This document shows positions 25,505-34,373 of a stretch of 64,000 nucleotides of DNA, in pieces (the first letter of the stretch is position 1; every line of letters starts with the position of its first letter). The stretch lies in the NCBI GenBank assembly GCA_947626095.1, contig CANQQV010000002.1, forward strand, positions 62,001-126,000. The letters run 5' to 3'. A program made the translations under genes and the position numbers. The notes beneath the pieces were generated by a model. That model worked only from the letters and a program-made list of their open reading frames with translations, was not told the DNA's origin and ran no database searches. This stretch comes from an uncultured Bacilli bacterium. Lineage in GTDB: Bacteria > Bacillota_I > Bacilli_A > RF39 > UBA660.

Positions 25505-26800
25505 TTATTCTTTTAATAAACGATTTAATTCGACAGCATATTCCATAGGTAGTTCTTTTTTAAAATCACTTATAAAGCCCATAATAAGTAATTCTTTAGC
25601 ACTATTTTCACTTAAGCCTTTACTAGTTAAATAAAACATTTTTTCTGCACTTACTTTAGAAATTGTAGCTTCATGTTCTAGAGAACTAGTGTTATTACCA
25701 ACGATATTAGTAGGAAAAGTATCACTTTTAGAAATATCATCTAAGATAATAGTGTCACATTTAATAGTGGCTTTACTATTAACAGCGTTTTTCGTTATTT
25801 TAGTAAGACCACGATAGTTACTTATTCCCCCATTAGAAGCAATGGATTTACTAACAATATTACTCTTAGTATTAGGAGCAAGATGAATCATTTTAGCACC
25901 AGCATCAAGGTTTTGACCTTCTTTAGCATAAGCAATAGATATGGAATTACCAGTAGCACCCTCACCTTTTAAAATACAAGAAGGATATTTCATTGTAACT
26001 TTACTACCGATATTACCATCAACCCATTCCATAGTACCATAGTCATCAACGATAGCACGTTTAGTAACTAAGTTATAAACATCAGTTGACCAGTTTTGAA
26101 TCGTTGAATAACGGCAATGAGCATTCTTTTTAATAAAGATTTCAACAACCCCAGCATGAAGTGAAGTGACACTATATTCTTTAGCAGTACATCCTTCGAT
26201 ATAACTTAGGTCAGCTCCTTCATCAACAATAATAATCGTTCTTTCAAATTGACCTAAACTTTCGGTTTCAATACGGAAATAACTTTGCAGTGGGCGATCA
26301 ACTTTAACGTCTTTAGGAATATAGATAAAAGAACCACCGGACCAAACAGCACCATTTAAGGCGGTATATTTATTTTCACTATAATTAACTAAATGATTAA
26401 AATATTCTTTAAATAATTCTGGATACTTCTGTAAAGCATCATCGGTTGATGTAAAGATAATACCTTGTTCTTTAAGGGATTGATTATGATAAACAACTTC
26501 ACTTTCAAATTGATTAGTAACGCCACCTAGATATTTTTTTTCAGCATCAATAACCCCTAGTTTATCAAAACTATTACGAATACTACAATTGACTCTTTGC
26601 CAGTCATTAGTTAATTTCTCAGCTGTTCCTTTATAGTAAGTTAGATTATCAAAGTCAATATCAATAGTTGGACCAAACTTAGGATTATCTAATTCTTTAA
26701 ATTTAGCGTATGATTTTAGACGAAATTCTAACATCCATGCGGGTTCATTCTTCTTTTTGGATAAATCTATAATAAATTGTTCGTTTAGTTCCCTTTTCAT
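25505..26800 (-). CDS. sufB: Fe-S cluster assembly scaffold SufB
   Basis: 431 residues. Clear SufB: NEPAWMLEFRLKSY near the start, NQFESEVVYHN, WSGGSFIYIPKDVKVDRPLQSYFRI, IEGCTA, SLHAGVVEIF and LEHEATISKVSAEKMFYL. With SufC and SufD it builds Fe-S clusters. Start at 26800 (MKREL) follows GTGAT; two earlier in-frame starts are less well placed. sufC, sufD, sufS and sufU are not adjacent, unlike the usual sufCDSUB operon, and the gene diverges from an unrelated plus-strand gene. Confidence 0.96.
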   Translation of the reverse strand: MKRELNEQFIIDLSKKKNEPAWMLEFRLKSYAKFKELDNPKFGPTIDIDFDNLTYYKGTAEKLTNDWQRVNCSIRNSFDKLGVIDAEKKYLGGVTNQFESEVVYHNQSLKEQGIIFTSTDDALQKYPELFKEYFNHLVNYSENKYTALNGAVWSGGSFIYIPKDVKVDRPLQSYFRIETESLGQFERTIIIVDEGADLSYIEGCTAKEYSVTSLHAGVVEIFIKKNAHCRYSTIQNWSTDVYNLVTKRAIVDDYGTMEWVDGNIGSKVTMKYPSCILKGEGATGNSISIAYAKEGQNLDAGAKMIHLAPNTKSNIVSKSIASNGGISNYRGLTKITKNAVNSKATIKCDTIILDDISKSDTFPTNIVGNNTSSLEHEATISKVSAEKMFYLTSKGLSENSAKELLIMGFISDFKKELPMEYAVELNRLLKE

Positions 26801-26883
26801 AATCATCACGTTAATTATTATACAACATTAATAATTATTTGAAAATAAACAAATATTTTGCTAATATTATAATAGGTGATAAT

Positions 26884-28203
26884 ATGGAAATACTTGAGGT
26901 TAATAGAAATACTTTAGCTAACTTATATGAACAATTCCCCGAAAACTTTAAAGACTTATCTATGAGTGGTAAGTATTTAGTATATAATGGTGAAGAAGTT
27001 GATATTAGTAACTTTAATATTAATGATTTGTTAAGTGGAGAATCAGAATTTGCGAGCTCTTTAAATAATTTAAATTCAGAAGATATTTTTAAAATAATTA
27101 GATTACATTCTACTTTTTTAAGTTCTACCAATAAAGATTTAACAAGTAAAGAAACTAAAACAGAAGATAAATTAGATGTCATTAAAAGAGATAATCCTTT
27201 AATGCGTAATATAAATGTTGTTGTTAAAACTGATGGTGTTGTTAAAACAGAATATTTCAATATTGTAGATAGTAATGGTGAAGATCATTTATTTGTTAAT
27301 GATCGTGATGTGGATATTTTTTCAATTTATGAGTCATTAAAAGTACGTAATAATGGTTTAGTTACTCCTAACGAATTAATAGAAGCAATTAATCGTAAAT
27401 TATATCGAATTAGTTTAGATAATGCACGATCTTTACAAGATTCTAGTGAAGTATCAGAAGATTTTGCTAATAAAATGAATAAAGTTGGTGAACCATATCG
27501 TGATGATAAATCCGTAAGAGTTTATGGTAATGAAAGTGAAGATATAGCAATAGTAGCTGATGATCGAGCTGCCGAAGAACATACAGTTGTGACATTTAAT
27601 AAAAATGAGAATGGTGATTTAGTAACTGAAAGACATCGTCAAAATGTTAATAGTGAAGAAACAGTAGATAGTGCTTCAGATGCTAGTGAAGATGAAATAA
27701 ATGTTACTGAAGATAGTGATGCCGAAGTTAAAAAAGATAATGAAGAAGAAGTTGTTGAAAGATTAATTAGTGAAGAAGAGTTCTATCGTTTATTAAATTC
27801 AGAAGTAGATTTATCAGAAGAAGAAAGAAATAGTGTTAACCTATTCTATGGTTATTTAGGTGATTTAGTTTTATATGAAGCTTATTTACTTCCAGAACTA
27901 ATGAATATATTAAATAGATTTAGAGCTTATGTATATGGTTTACAATATGAACGTGAAGATGAAACAGAATTAAATAATAAACAACAAGAAGCAATTGATA
28001 AAGCTAATGAATTTGAACAAAACAAAAATCAAGTAGAATTAGATAAAGATCCAACGAAAGTTAAAGAAGAAGTCCAAAAGTTAACATTAAAATATGATAA
28101 TATGAGTGCAGAAAATAAAGGTGTTATTTCGGTCCTACTTGTTTTATCAATTATAATTATTGTTTCAATAATAGTGATGATTATAACGTTTAAAGCACTA
28201 TAA
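26884..28203 (+). CDS. Hypothetical tail-anchored acidic protein
   Basis: 439 residues, no signal peptide, Asp/Glu/Asn-rich, with one C-terminal membrane segment (VISVLLVLSIIIIVSIIVMII) and a short KAL end, so the bulk should face the cytoplasm. A Glu/Asp-dense, probably coiled region spans about 200-300 (DSASDASEDEINVTEDSD, DNEEEVVERLISEEE). The start at 26884 has AGGTGAT just ahead; a longer reading from 26839 lacks one. No family recognised. Followed by a strong terminator. Confidence 0.7.
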   Translation: MEILEVNRNTLANLYEQFPENFKDLSMSGKYLVYNGEEVDISNFNINDLLSGESEFASSLNNLNSEDIFKIIRLHSTFLSSTNKDLTSKETKTEDKLDVIKRDNPLMRNINVVVKTDGVVKTEYFNIVDSNGEDHLFVNDRDVDIFSIYESLKVRNNGLVTPNELIEAINRKLYRISLDNARSLQDSSEVSEDFANKMNKVGEPYRDDKSVRVYGNESEDIAIVADDRAAEEHTVVTFNKNENGDLVTERHRQNVNSEETVDSASDASEDEINVTEDSDAEVKKDNEEEVVERLISEEEFYRLLNSEVDLSEEERNSVNLFYGYLGDLVLYEAYLLPELMNILNRFRAYVYGLQYEREDETELNNKQQEAIDKANEFEQNKNQVELDKDPTKVKEEVQKLTLKYDNMSAENKGVISVLLVLSIIIIVSIIVMIITFKAL

Positions 28204-28236
28204 AAGTATAGGTTTGAACCTATACTTTTTTATTTT
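28202..28236. terminator. Bidirectional terminator between the tail-anchored protein gene and pta
   Basis: 13-bp perfect inverted repeat AAAAGTATAGGTT / AACCTATACTTTT (28202-28214, 28217-28229) with T runs on both sides; the real loop is probably TTGA. Confidence 0.85.
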
Positions 28237-29228
28237 TGGGCTTGAACAGAAGTAATAGCAACGACACCAACGATATCATCAACGGAACAACCACGAGATA
28301 AATCATTGACCGGTTTTTTAATACCTTGAGTTATAGGACCATAGCTTTCAGCTTTAGCTAATCTTTGTACTAGTTTATAACCAATATTACCAGCATCTAA
28401 ATCAGGGAAGATTAAGACATTTGCCCTACCCTTAACCTCTGAATCAGGAGCTTTCATTTCGGCGACTTCAGGAACAATAGCAGCATCTAATTGTAGCTCA
28501 CCATCGATTAAATATTCAGGATATTTCTCATTAGCTATTTTAACGGCTTCTACTACTTTATCAACATCAGCGTGCTTAGCACTACCTTTAGTTGAATGAG
28601 ATAACATAGCTGTAATTGGTTCAGCACCAGTTAATAGTTTAAAGGATTTGGCTGAAGATGCAGCAATAGCAGCTAAACGGTCTGGAGTTGGATTTTGTTC
28701 AAGGCCAGCATCACTAAAGATAAAAGTACCATTATAACCATATTCACAGTTAGGAACAATCATCAAGAAGAAGGCTGATACTAATTCACAATTTGGTTCA
28801 GTTTTAATGATTTGTAAAGCGGGTCTTAAAGTGTTAGCAGTTGAATGACAAGCACCAGAAACAACGCCATCAGCCAAATCATTATGAACTAACATACAAG
28901 CATAGTACATATAGTCTTCTAATAATAACTTTTTAGCTTCGTCTAAAGTTAGACCTTTTTCTTTACGTAATTCATATAAATCATTAATTAACTTAGCCGT
29001 TAGATTATTAGTAAAAGGATTGATAATTTCAATATTAGATAAATCGATATTTTCTTTAGTCGAAAGAACGCTAATCTCCTCCTCACGACCAATTAAGATT
29101 ATTTTAGCAATTTGTTCTTTTTGACAAATAGAAGCGGCTTTTAAAACTCTTGGATCCATTGATTCAGGAAGAATAATGGTCTTTAGATTACTTTTAGCGC
29201 GGGTCTTTATTTTTTCAATAAAACTCAT
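28230..29228 (-). CDS. pta: Phosphate acetyltransferase
   Basis: 332 residues, the usual length of a short Pta. Contains ILPESMDPRVLKAA, LADGVVSGACHSTANTLRPALQIIKT, FSDAGLEQNPTPDRLAAIAASSAKSF, MLSHSTKGSAKH and the C-terminal PVNDLSRGCSVDDIVGV. It interconverts acetyl-CoA and acetyl phosphate. Acetyl phosphate is also the product of the phosphoketolase at 59313-61670; an acetate kinase gene is not in the window. The next gene upstream (29244-29930) is 15 bases away and may be cotranscribed. Confidence 0.97.
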   Translation of the reverse strand: MSFIEKIKTRAKSNLKTIILPESMDPRVLKAASICQKEQIAKIILIGREEEISVLSTKENIDLSNIEIINPFTNNLTAKLINDLYELRKEKGLTLDEAKKLLLEDYMYYACMLVHNDLADGVVSGACHSTANTLRPALQIIKTEPNCELVSAFFLMIVPNCEYGYNGTFIFSDAGLEQNPTPDRLAAIAASSAKSFKLLTGAEPITAMLSHSTKGSAKHADVDKVVEAVKIANEKYPEYLIDGELQLDAAIVPEVAEMKAPDSEVKGRANVLIFPDLDAGNIGYKLVQRLAKAESYGPITQGIKKPVNDLSRGCSVDDIVGVVAITSVQAQK

Positions 29229-29243
29229 AAATATTCTTCTTTC

Positions 29244-29930
29244 TTATTGATATTTTTGATAAAACTCTTTCATCGTATTAAAGATAAAAGTAATAATTTC
29301 TTTTTCTTTAACTAACTCTGGCAAATATTTTTGGTAAGTTTCTTTAATATAGGTATCTTTGTTTATAAAAAGATCTTTTTTTTCATCATAATAAACAGAT
29401 TTGATATTTTTATTAAAGAAAATTAAAGGGTTTGTTCGTTCATCTTCAGGTTTAATAGAATGAACAGTAGTTAAAACATTATCTTCGTTATTAATAATTT
29501 GAAAATCGGCAGGAATATTTAAATTATCCATAATATTAAGATTAGGATTATTAGATATAAATTCTAAAGAATAATGTTCTTCAGTTGTACCATTAATATT
29601 AACAACATTACCATCTAAAATATAATAAGGATTATCTAAGGAATAGCTTTCACTAGTTTCAGTAGATAGACAATAATATTTGGTTTCTAAAGGACGCATT
29701 GATTCATAATAAATGTCTTTTAAAGATAGTTCTACTTTAGTTAAATCGGTTTCATAAGAGGCTTTTAAAGCATCAGGATCAAAATTTAGAATATATGGTC
29801 CGACTTTTATTTCATAGTTATGTTCTAAAAGACTAAGACGCATTAGTTTAAAAAGAGTTTTTTCGATATTTACTTTATCGAAATTTTTTGGAGGCATAGG
29901 ATATATTAGTTTTTGTAATTCTTCAATCAT
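29244..29930 (-). CDS. Hypothetical protein upstream of pta
   Basis: 228 residues, soluble, no signal or membrane segment; mixed alpha/beta with EYIKETYQKYLPEL-like helices at the end. I recognise no family. A GGTGAAA ribosome site is before the ATG. It is 15 bases from pta and 49 bases after spoVS, whose terminator lies between, so it probably starts the pta unit. Confidence 0.65.
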   Translation of the reverse strand: MIEELQKLIYPMPPKNFDKVNIEKTLFKLMRLSLLEHNYEIKVGPYILNFDPDALKASYETDLTKVELSLKDIYYESMRPLETKYYCLSTETSESYSLDNPYYILDGNVVNINGTTEEHYSLEFISNNPNLNIMDNLNIPADFQIINNEDNVLTTVHSIKPEDERTNPLIFFNKNIKSVYYDEKKDLFINKDTYIKETYQKYLPELVKEKEIITFIFNTMKEFYQKYQ

Positions 29931-29969
29931 TTTATTTTCACCATAATTATTATAACATAGATTACCAAA

Positions 29970-29991
29970 GAAAAAGAAGCTATTTAGCTTC
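29970..29991 (-). terminator. Terminator of spoVS
   Basis: GAAGCT / AGCTTC hairpin (29976-29991) with a T-rich tail on the minus strand; it overlaps the end of spoVS. Confidence 0.6.
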
Positions 29992-30240
29992 GATAATTAG
30001 TTTAATAGCGGTTTTTTCTTTACCATCGATTTCAATATCAGTAAAGGCTGGTATACAAACTAAGTTAATCCCACTAGGAGATATATAACCACGAGCAATT
30101 GAAACAGCTTTAACAGCTTGATTTAGAGCACCAGCACCTACTGTTTGAAGTTCAACTCCCCCTTTTTCTCTAAAGATATTAGCAATAGCACCAGCTACTT
30201 TACTAGGATTTGATTTACTTGATACTTTTAGTATTTCCAT
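29980..30240 (-). CDS. spoVS: Stage V sporulation protein S (Alba-like)
   Basis: 86 residues, nearly the canonical SpoVS: MEILKVSSKSNPSKVAGAIAN, GAGALNQAVKAVSIARG, and NLVCIPAFTDIEIDGKE. SpoVS is an Alba-fold nucleic-acid-binding protein needed for late sporulation in Bacillus, but it also occurs in non-spore-formers such as Thermus, so it is not proof of sporulation. GAGAGGAAG ribosome site. Confidence 0.97.
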   Translation of the reverse strand: MEILKVSSKSNPSKVAGAIANIFREKGGVELQTVGAGALNQAVKAVSIARGYISPSGINLVCIPAFTDIEIDGKEKTAIKLIIEAK

Positions 30241-30290
30241 TTGCTTCCTCTCTTTCTATATTAAAATATATGAGGAAAGGAAAATAATAT

Positions 30291-30320
30291 GAAAAAAGAA
30301 GCTAATTATTTATTAGCTTC
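30291..30320 (-). terminator. Terminator of eno
   Basis: 9-bp stem GAAGCTAAT / ATTAGCTTC (30298-30306, 30312-30320), loop of 5, T6 tail on the minus strand; the stop codon of eno is inside. The stem shares GAAGCTA with the spoVS terminator. Confidence 0.8.
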
Positions 30321-31538
30321 TAATTCTTCTTCGATTCTAATTAATTGATTATATTTACAAATACGATCTGTACGAGACATTGAACCAGTCTTGATTTGAC
30401 CTAGATCTAATCCTACTGCTAAATCAGCAATAGTTGTATCTTCAGTTTCACCACTACGATGAGAAATAATTGTATTATAGCCATGACTCTTAGCTAGTTC
30501 AATAGTTTCTAGAGTTTCAGTTATGGTACCAATTTGGTTAACTTTTAAAAGAATAGCATTACCGGCATGTTTATCAATACCCATTTGTAAACATTTTTTA
30601 TTAGTAACAAATAAGTCATCACCAACTAGTTGAATTTTATCACCTAATCTTTCGGTAATCTTAGTAAAGCCTTCCCAATCATTTTCATCTACTGGATCTT
30701 CAATAGAAATAATAGGATACTTACTTACTAATTCTTCATAGAAGTCGATTAATTCATCAGTAGTAAGACTTCTTCCTTCACCTTCAAGATTATATTTTCC
30801 ATCTTTATAAAATTCACTAGCAGCAACATCGATACCTAAGCATACATCTTTACCTGGTTCATAACCAGCTCTTTTAATAGCTTCAACAATAAGTTCAAAA
30901 CCTTCTTGGTTACTATTTAAGTCAGGAGCAAATCCACCTTCATCACCAACACCAGTAGCTAAGCCTTTTTCATTTAAAACTTTTTTTAGATTATGGAATA
31001 CTTCAGCACCTACTCTTACTCTTTCTTTAATTGTATCTCTTTGGGGTATTATCATAAATTCTTGGAAATCTAGTTTATTATCAGCATGAGCGCCACCATT
31101 AATAATATTCATCATTGGACGTGGTAAAGTCTTACCATCACCAACATAAGCATATAAAGGTTTGCCGGCGGCGATTGCACTAGCTTTTAAAGCAGCCATT
31201 GAAATACCTAGGATAGCATTAGCACCAAATTTAGACTTAGTTTCAGTACCATCAAGTTCAATCATGGCATAATCTAAAGCTTTTTGATCAGCTGCATCCA
31301 TACCGATTACTAAGTCTCTTAATGGACCATTAACATTAGCAACAGCTTTTTGTGTTCCCTTTCCCATGTATCTTGTTCCGCCATCTCTTAATTCTAGAGC
31401 TTCTCTTTCTCCTGTTGAAGCACCAGATGGAACAGCAGCACGGCCTAAAACTCCGTTTTCTAGGATAACATCAACTTCAACAGTTGGATTACCACGAGAG
31501 TCAAGAATTTCACGACCAATTACGTTTTTAATTTTCAT
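30306..31538 (-). CDS. eno: Enolase
   Basis: 410 residues, slightly short of the usual 430. All key parts are visible: [88 protein letters not shown] and [18 protein letters not shown] with the catalytic Lys in LLKVNQIG. It converts 2-phosphoglycerate to phosphoenolpyruvate in glycolysis. The ATG at 31538 is preferred over 31544 by ribosome-site spacing (AAGGAG). A separate leader with a hairpin precedes it. Confidence 0.98.
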   Translation of the reverse strand: MKIKNVIGREILDSRGNPTVEVDVILENGVLGRAAVPSGASTGEREALELRDGGTRYMGKGTQKAVANVNGPLRDLVIGMDAADQKALDYAMIELDGTETKSKFGANAILGISMAALKASAIAAGKPLYAYVGDGKTLPRPMMNIINGGAHADNKLDFQEFMIIPQRDTIKERVRVGAEVFHNLKKVLNEKGLATGVGDEGGFAPDLNSNQEGFELIVEAIKRAGYEPGKDVCLGIDVAASEFYKDGKYNLEGEGRSLTTDELIDFYEELVSKYPIISIEDPVDENDWEGFTKITERLGDKIQLVGDDLFVTNKKCLQMGIDKHAGNAILLKVNQIGTITETLETIELAKSHGYNTIISHRSGETEDTTIADLAVGLDLGQIKTGSMSRTDRICKYNQLIRIEEELEANK

Positions 31539-31560
31539 AACCATCTCTCCTTAATATATT

Positions 31561-31600
31561 GCTATAAATTATGTTCTTATAGCCCACACATATTATATCA
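31561..31600 (-). promoter_or_regulatory. eno promoter (-10) and leader hairpin
   Basis: Minus strand: extended -10 TGA-TATAAT (31592-31600), no good -35. The short leader then contains a 7-bp hairpin GCTATAA / TTATAGC (31561-31567, 31577-31583) upstream of the AAGGAG site. It may stabilise the mRNA 5' end. Confidence 0.6.
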
Positions 31601-31606
31601 AAAGGG

Positions 31607-31633
31607 ATGAAAAAAAGGAACAAAATGTTCCTT
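31607..31633 (-). terminator. Terminator of the DUF1292 gene
   Basis: 8-bp stem AAGGAACA / TGTTCCTT (31615-31622, 31626-31633) with a T-rich tail on the minus strand, overlapping the stop codon. Confidence 0.75.
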
Positions 31634-31901
31634 AATTATCAGTAATTTGGTAAGTAACTTTAGCTGCTTCAGATAAAGTTTTTATCATTTCTTCAACAAT
31701 GTTATTTTCAGCTTCAGTATCTATTGGCGATAGTTTACCATCTTCATAGATAGAGGCATAACATTTTATGATGTCATTTTCCTTGTTAAAATCAGTATAA
31801 ACAACATAGTTTTTATGAGTATTTTCAGATTCGAAAGAGAATAAAATATCAAATTCTTTTTCTTCACCTTTATCATTTTTTACTTTTAATTTATTATTCA
31901 T
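31632..31901 (-). CDS. DUF1292 family protein
   Basis: 89 residues with the DUF1292 pattern: DKGEEKEFDILFSFESENTHKNYVVYTD, then YASIYEDGKLSPI and a C-terminal helix starting ENNIVEEMIKTL. Small acidic cytoplasmic protein, function unknown, common in Firmicutes (YrzB type). Two bases after the PP2C stop codon, so cotranscribed with it. In other Firmicutes it usually sits near alaS-yrzL-yrrK; that context is absent. Confidence 0.88.
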   Translation of the reverse strand: MNNKLKVKNDKGEEKEFDILFSFESENTHKNYVVYTDFNKENDIIKCYASIYEDGKLSPIDTEAENNIVEEMIKTLSEAAKVTYQITDN

Positions 31902-31903
31902 AA

Positions 31904-33379
31904 TTACCTCCTATACATAGCTGCTGTAGCATTATCTTTACCAGCAGGAATAACACGATCGCCAGTGAAACGTGCTTGTTTAACTGCATTATTATTCAAA
32001 GCTTTATCAACTAAAGCTCTAGTTATTTCATCACGTGGAGTATTCTGAGCAATAACACGGATATCTTCATGAGATAATAAATCAGATACACCATCACTTA
32101 GTAATAACAAAGTATTATAGCAACTATTAGGAATGGTTGTCATTTGAATAGTACCTAAATTAGAGTTTCCTAAACATTTAGTTATAAAATTACTTTCAGG
32201 ATTAAATCTTAAGTCGTCTATTTCAGCGGCAGTAGGACGACGGCCACCATGTTCATACATAAACTCTGCCCAGACTTTGGATTCGTCTGTTGTTACTAGT
32301 GATACACCGTATGGTGATACGGTATAAGCTCTTGAATCACCAATGTTAGCAATAATTGTATCATTTTCAGTAACAATGGCTCCAACTAGGGTTGAACCTA
32401 CACTAACTCTACCATTACGTGGTGGAAATTTACTAGTTATATCACTATTTATTTTTCTGATAGCATTATCAAGAGATTCTTTAAGACCTGATGGTAAATA
32501 ATAAGCATCAGCTGGAACACTTTTAAACCATTCAGCTAAGCCTTTAACAACCATATTACTAGCTTTTTCACCACCATCTAAGCCACCTACTCCATCAGCT
32601 ACAGCGATGAATTTAAATTGATCATTATCAGGATGAGTTAAGATAATAACTGAATCTTCTTGATTTTTTCTTTTTCGACCAACATCTTGAGTCGCATATA
32701 AAGTACCATCTAAAGCATATTCACTACGATTATATTTAACTTGCGAACCAGCTACAACTTCTCTTAGGCAGCGATTCATTGCTTCATAGTTAACGTTTAC
32801 TTTAGCCATTGGTTTGATAATTTCAACATCATGATCTATTTTAGTTAACATTTCGCTTCCCGCAGAAAGACCAATACTATCTATTTGACGACGGAAGTCT
32901 TCACCTTTATTTAATGGATCTGGAGTATAAGAGTAACCATTATTGTACCAATTTGGATTAAATCTAGTTTTAGCAACAGCATTAGCTAAAGCAAATAAAG
33001 CATTGGGATTACTAGTATAATACAAAATAGAATTAATATTACGATTAGTTATAATAGTTTCAACTGCATTTTGGATTTCACCAATATCATAAAATGAAGA
33101 GGCATTAGCCCACTCATTGTTAATGTGGCGAGGTGAATTATAAATTAATTTATTGTAAGCAGAATAAATTATAACAGCATTTCTAACAATATATTCAATA
33201 AAGTCACGGCAATCAAGTCTTAGGACTCTAGTACGGGCCATATTGGTATTAGTAAAATTAGTAGGTTCGATTCTTGAAGTAGCATTTTTATATAATATTT
33301 GACTAATATTGGGAATGAAGTCTGGATGTTTTTTTAAAGTTTCAGCAAAAGCAATATCGATATCTTGGACTTTTGTCAT
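31904..33379 (-). CDS. PP2C-type Ser/Thr phosphatase with extra N-terminal domain
   Basis: 491 residues; typical bacterial PP2C (PrpC) is about 250. The catalytic domain occupies about 240-491: TQDVGRKRKNQEDS, VADGVGGLDGGE, GSTLVGAIV, IANIGDSRAY, LLLSDGVSDLLS and GKDNATA, with all Asp ligands. Residues 1-235 form a helical region I do not recognise (RVLRLDCRDFIEYIVRNAV, ILYYTSNPNALFALANAVAK). The start at 33379 is fixed by GGTGATAAT; a longer reading has no site. No Ser/Thr kinase (PrkC) gene is adjacent. Cotranscribed with DUF1292. Confidence 0.9.
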   Translation of the reverse strand: MTKVQDIDIAFAETLKKHPDFIPNISQILYKNATSRIEPTNFTNTNMARTRVLRLDCRDFIEYIVRNAVIIYSAYNKLIYNSPRHINNEWANASSFYDIGEIQNAVETIITNRNINSILYYTSNPNALFALANAVAKTRFNPNWYNNGYSYTPDPLNKGEDFRRQIDSIGLSAGSEMLTKIDHDVEIIKPMAKVNVNYEAMNRCLREVVAGSQVKYNRSEYALDGTLYATQDVGRKRKNQEDSVIILTHPDNDQFKFIAVADGVGGLDGGEKASNMVVKGLAEWFKSVPADAYYLPSGLKESLDNAIRKINSDITSKFPPRNGRVSVGSTLVGAIVTENDTIIANIGDSRAYTVSPYGVSLVTTDESKVWAEFMYEHGGRRPTAAEIDDLRFNPESNFITKCLGNSNLGTIQMTTIPNSCYNTLLLLSDGVSDLLSHEDIRVIAQNTPRDEITRALVDKALNNNAVKQARFTGDRVIPAGKDNATAAMYRR

Positions 33380-33440
33380 ATTATCACCTATTTTTATTTT
33401 ACCATATATTACGGAAGGATAAAAAAAGAAAAAAGATACT

Positions 33441-34310
33441 TTACATTTGATCTTTTTCCCAACGAGCATATATACCACAAGGTAAAATCAAATTACTATT
33501 TTTCATTGGTATACCAAGTTCATCACTACTTATATGGCCTTGGCACTTTTGATTAACAGTTAATGATAGGATATTTTCTAAGACAGTCATAGATAAACCG
33601 GTAGTATAAGAATTAATTAAGAAAAGAATGGGATTATCAGAAAGTAATTCGCTACATAGTTCGACTAAAGGATATAAATCCTTTTCGATGTCCCATACTT
33701 CACCATTAGAGCCACGACCAAATGATGGTGGATCCATTAAAATTATATCGTATTTATTGCCTCTTCGGATTTCTCTTTTAACAAATTTAACAACGTCATC
33801 AACTAAAAATCTAATCGGTTTGTCTGCTAAACCGCTAGCATTAACATTTTCTTTGGCCCAATCAACCATGCCACGAGATGAGTCAACATGAACAACTTCG
33901 GCACCAGCACTTAAAGCAGCAACTGAAGCAGCACCCGTATAAGCAAAAAGGTTTAGAACTTTAACGGGACGATGAGCATTTTTTATTTTTTCACGAATTA
34001 AATTCCAGTTGTAGGCTTGTTCAGGGAATAATCCAGTATGTTTAAAACCCATTAGTTTAATATTAAAGGTTAAATCTTGGTAGTGAACTTGCCATGATGA
34101 TGGAAGTTTATGGTTTTTAATATCCCATGAACCACCACCTTTATTACTACGATAATAGATAGCATCAGCTTTGGTCCAATCTTTTTCGTCACTAGACCAA
34201 ATAATTTGTGGATCAGGTCTTAGTAATTTATAACCATGCCAATCTTCTAATTTCATACCATTTGACATATCAAGGATTTGATATTCAGTAAAATCAGTTA
34301 CTAACTTCAT
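33441..34310 (-). CDS. SAM-dependent rRNA-type methyltransferase (RlmI/RlmL-like fold)
   Basis: 289 residues. Rossmann methyltransferase with VLNLFAYTGAASVAALSAGAEVVHVDSS (SAM loop and acidic residue), WAKENVNASGL, and the catalytic MDPPSFGRG motif (N/D-PPx-F) of the class that methylates C5 of cytosine or N2 of guanine in rRNA. The N terminus (YRSNKGGGSWDI) is a short barrel in place of a PUA domain. Substrate not determinable. AAGGTGATA ribosome site. It precedes the PP2C gene by about 60 bases. Confidence 0.88.
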   Translation of the reverse strand: MKLVTDFTEYQILDMSNGMKLEDWHGYKLLRPDPQIIWSSDEKDWTKADAIYYRSNKGGGSWDIKNHKLPSSWQVHYQDLTFNIKLMGFKHTGLFPEQAYNWNLIREKIKNAHRPVKVLNLFAYTGAASVAALSAGAEVVHVDSSRGMVDWAKENVNASGLADKPIRFLVDDVVKFVKREIRRGNKYDIILMDPPSFGRGSNGEVWDIEKDLYPLVELCSELLSDNPILFLINSYTTGLSMTVLENILSLTVNQKCQGHISSDELGIPMKNSNLILPCGIYARWEKDQM

Positions 34311-34342
34311 TTATATCACCTTTTTCATTATAACATTTATAC

Positions 34343-34373
34343 TTAAAAAAAACATTAATGAGTTATTAATGTT
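34343..34373 (-). terminator. Terminator of the small membrane protein gene
   Basis: 9-bp stem AACATTAAT / ATTAATGTT (34351-34359, 34365-34373), loop of 5, T8 tail on the minus strand; it overlaps the stop codon at 34355. Confidence 0.75.

Noticed and set aside
25446-25634. Plus-strand frame opposite the end of sufB
   Set aside because: No ribosome site and antisense to sufB; region 25447-25504 shows nothing else.
30289-30348. Twenty-codon plus-strand frame with a GAGGAAAGG-like site before the ATG
   Set aside because: It reads through the eno terminator hairpin and the antisense of eno; no conservation can be shown, so I treat it as chance.
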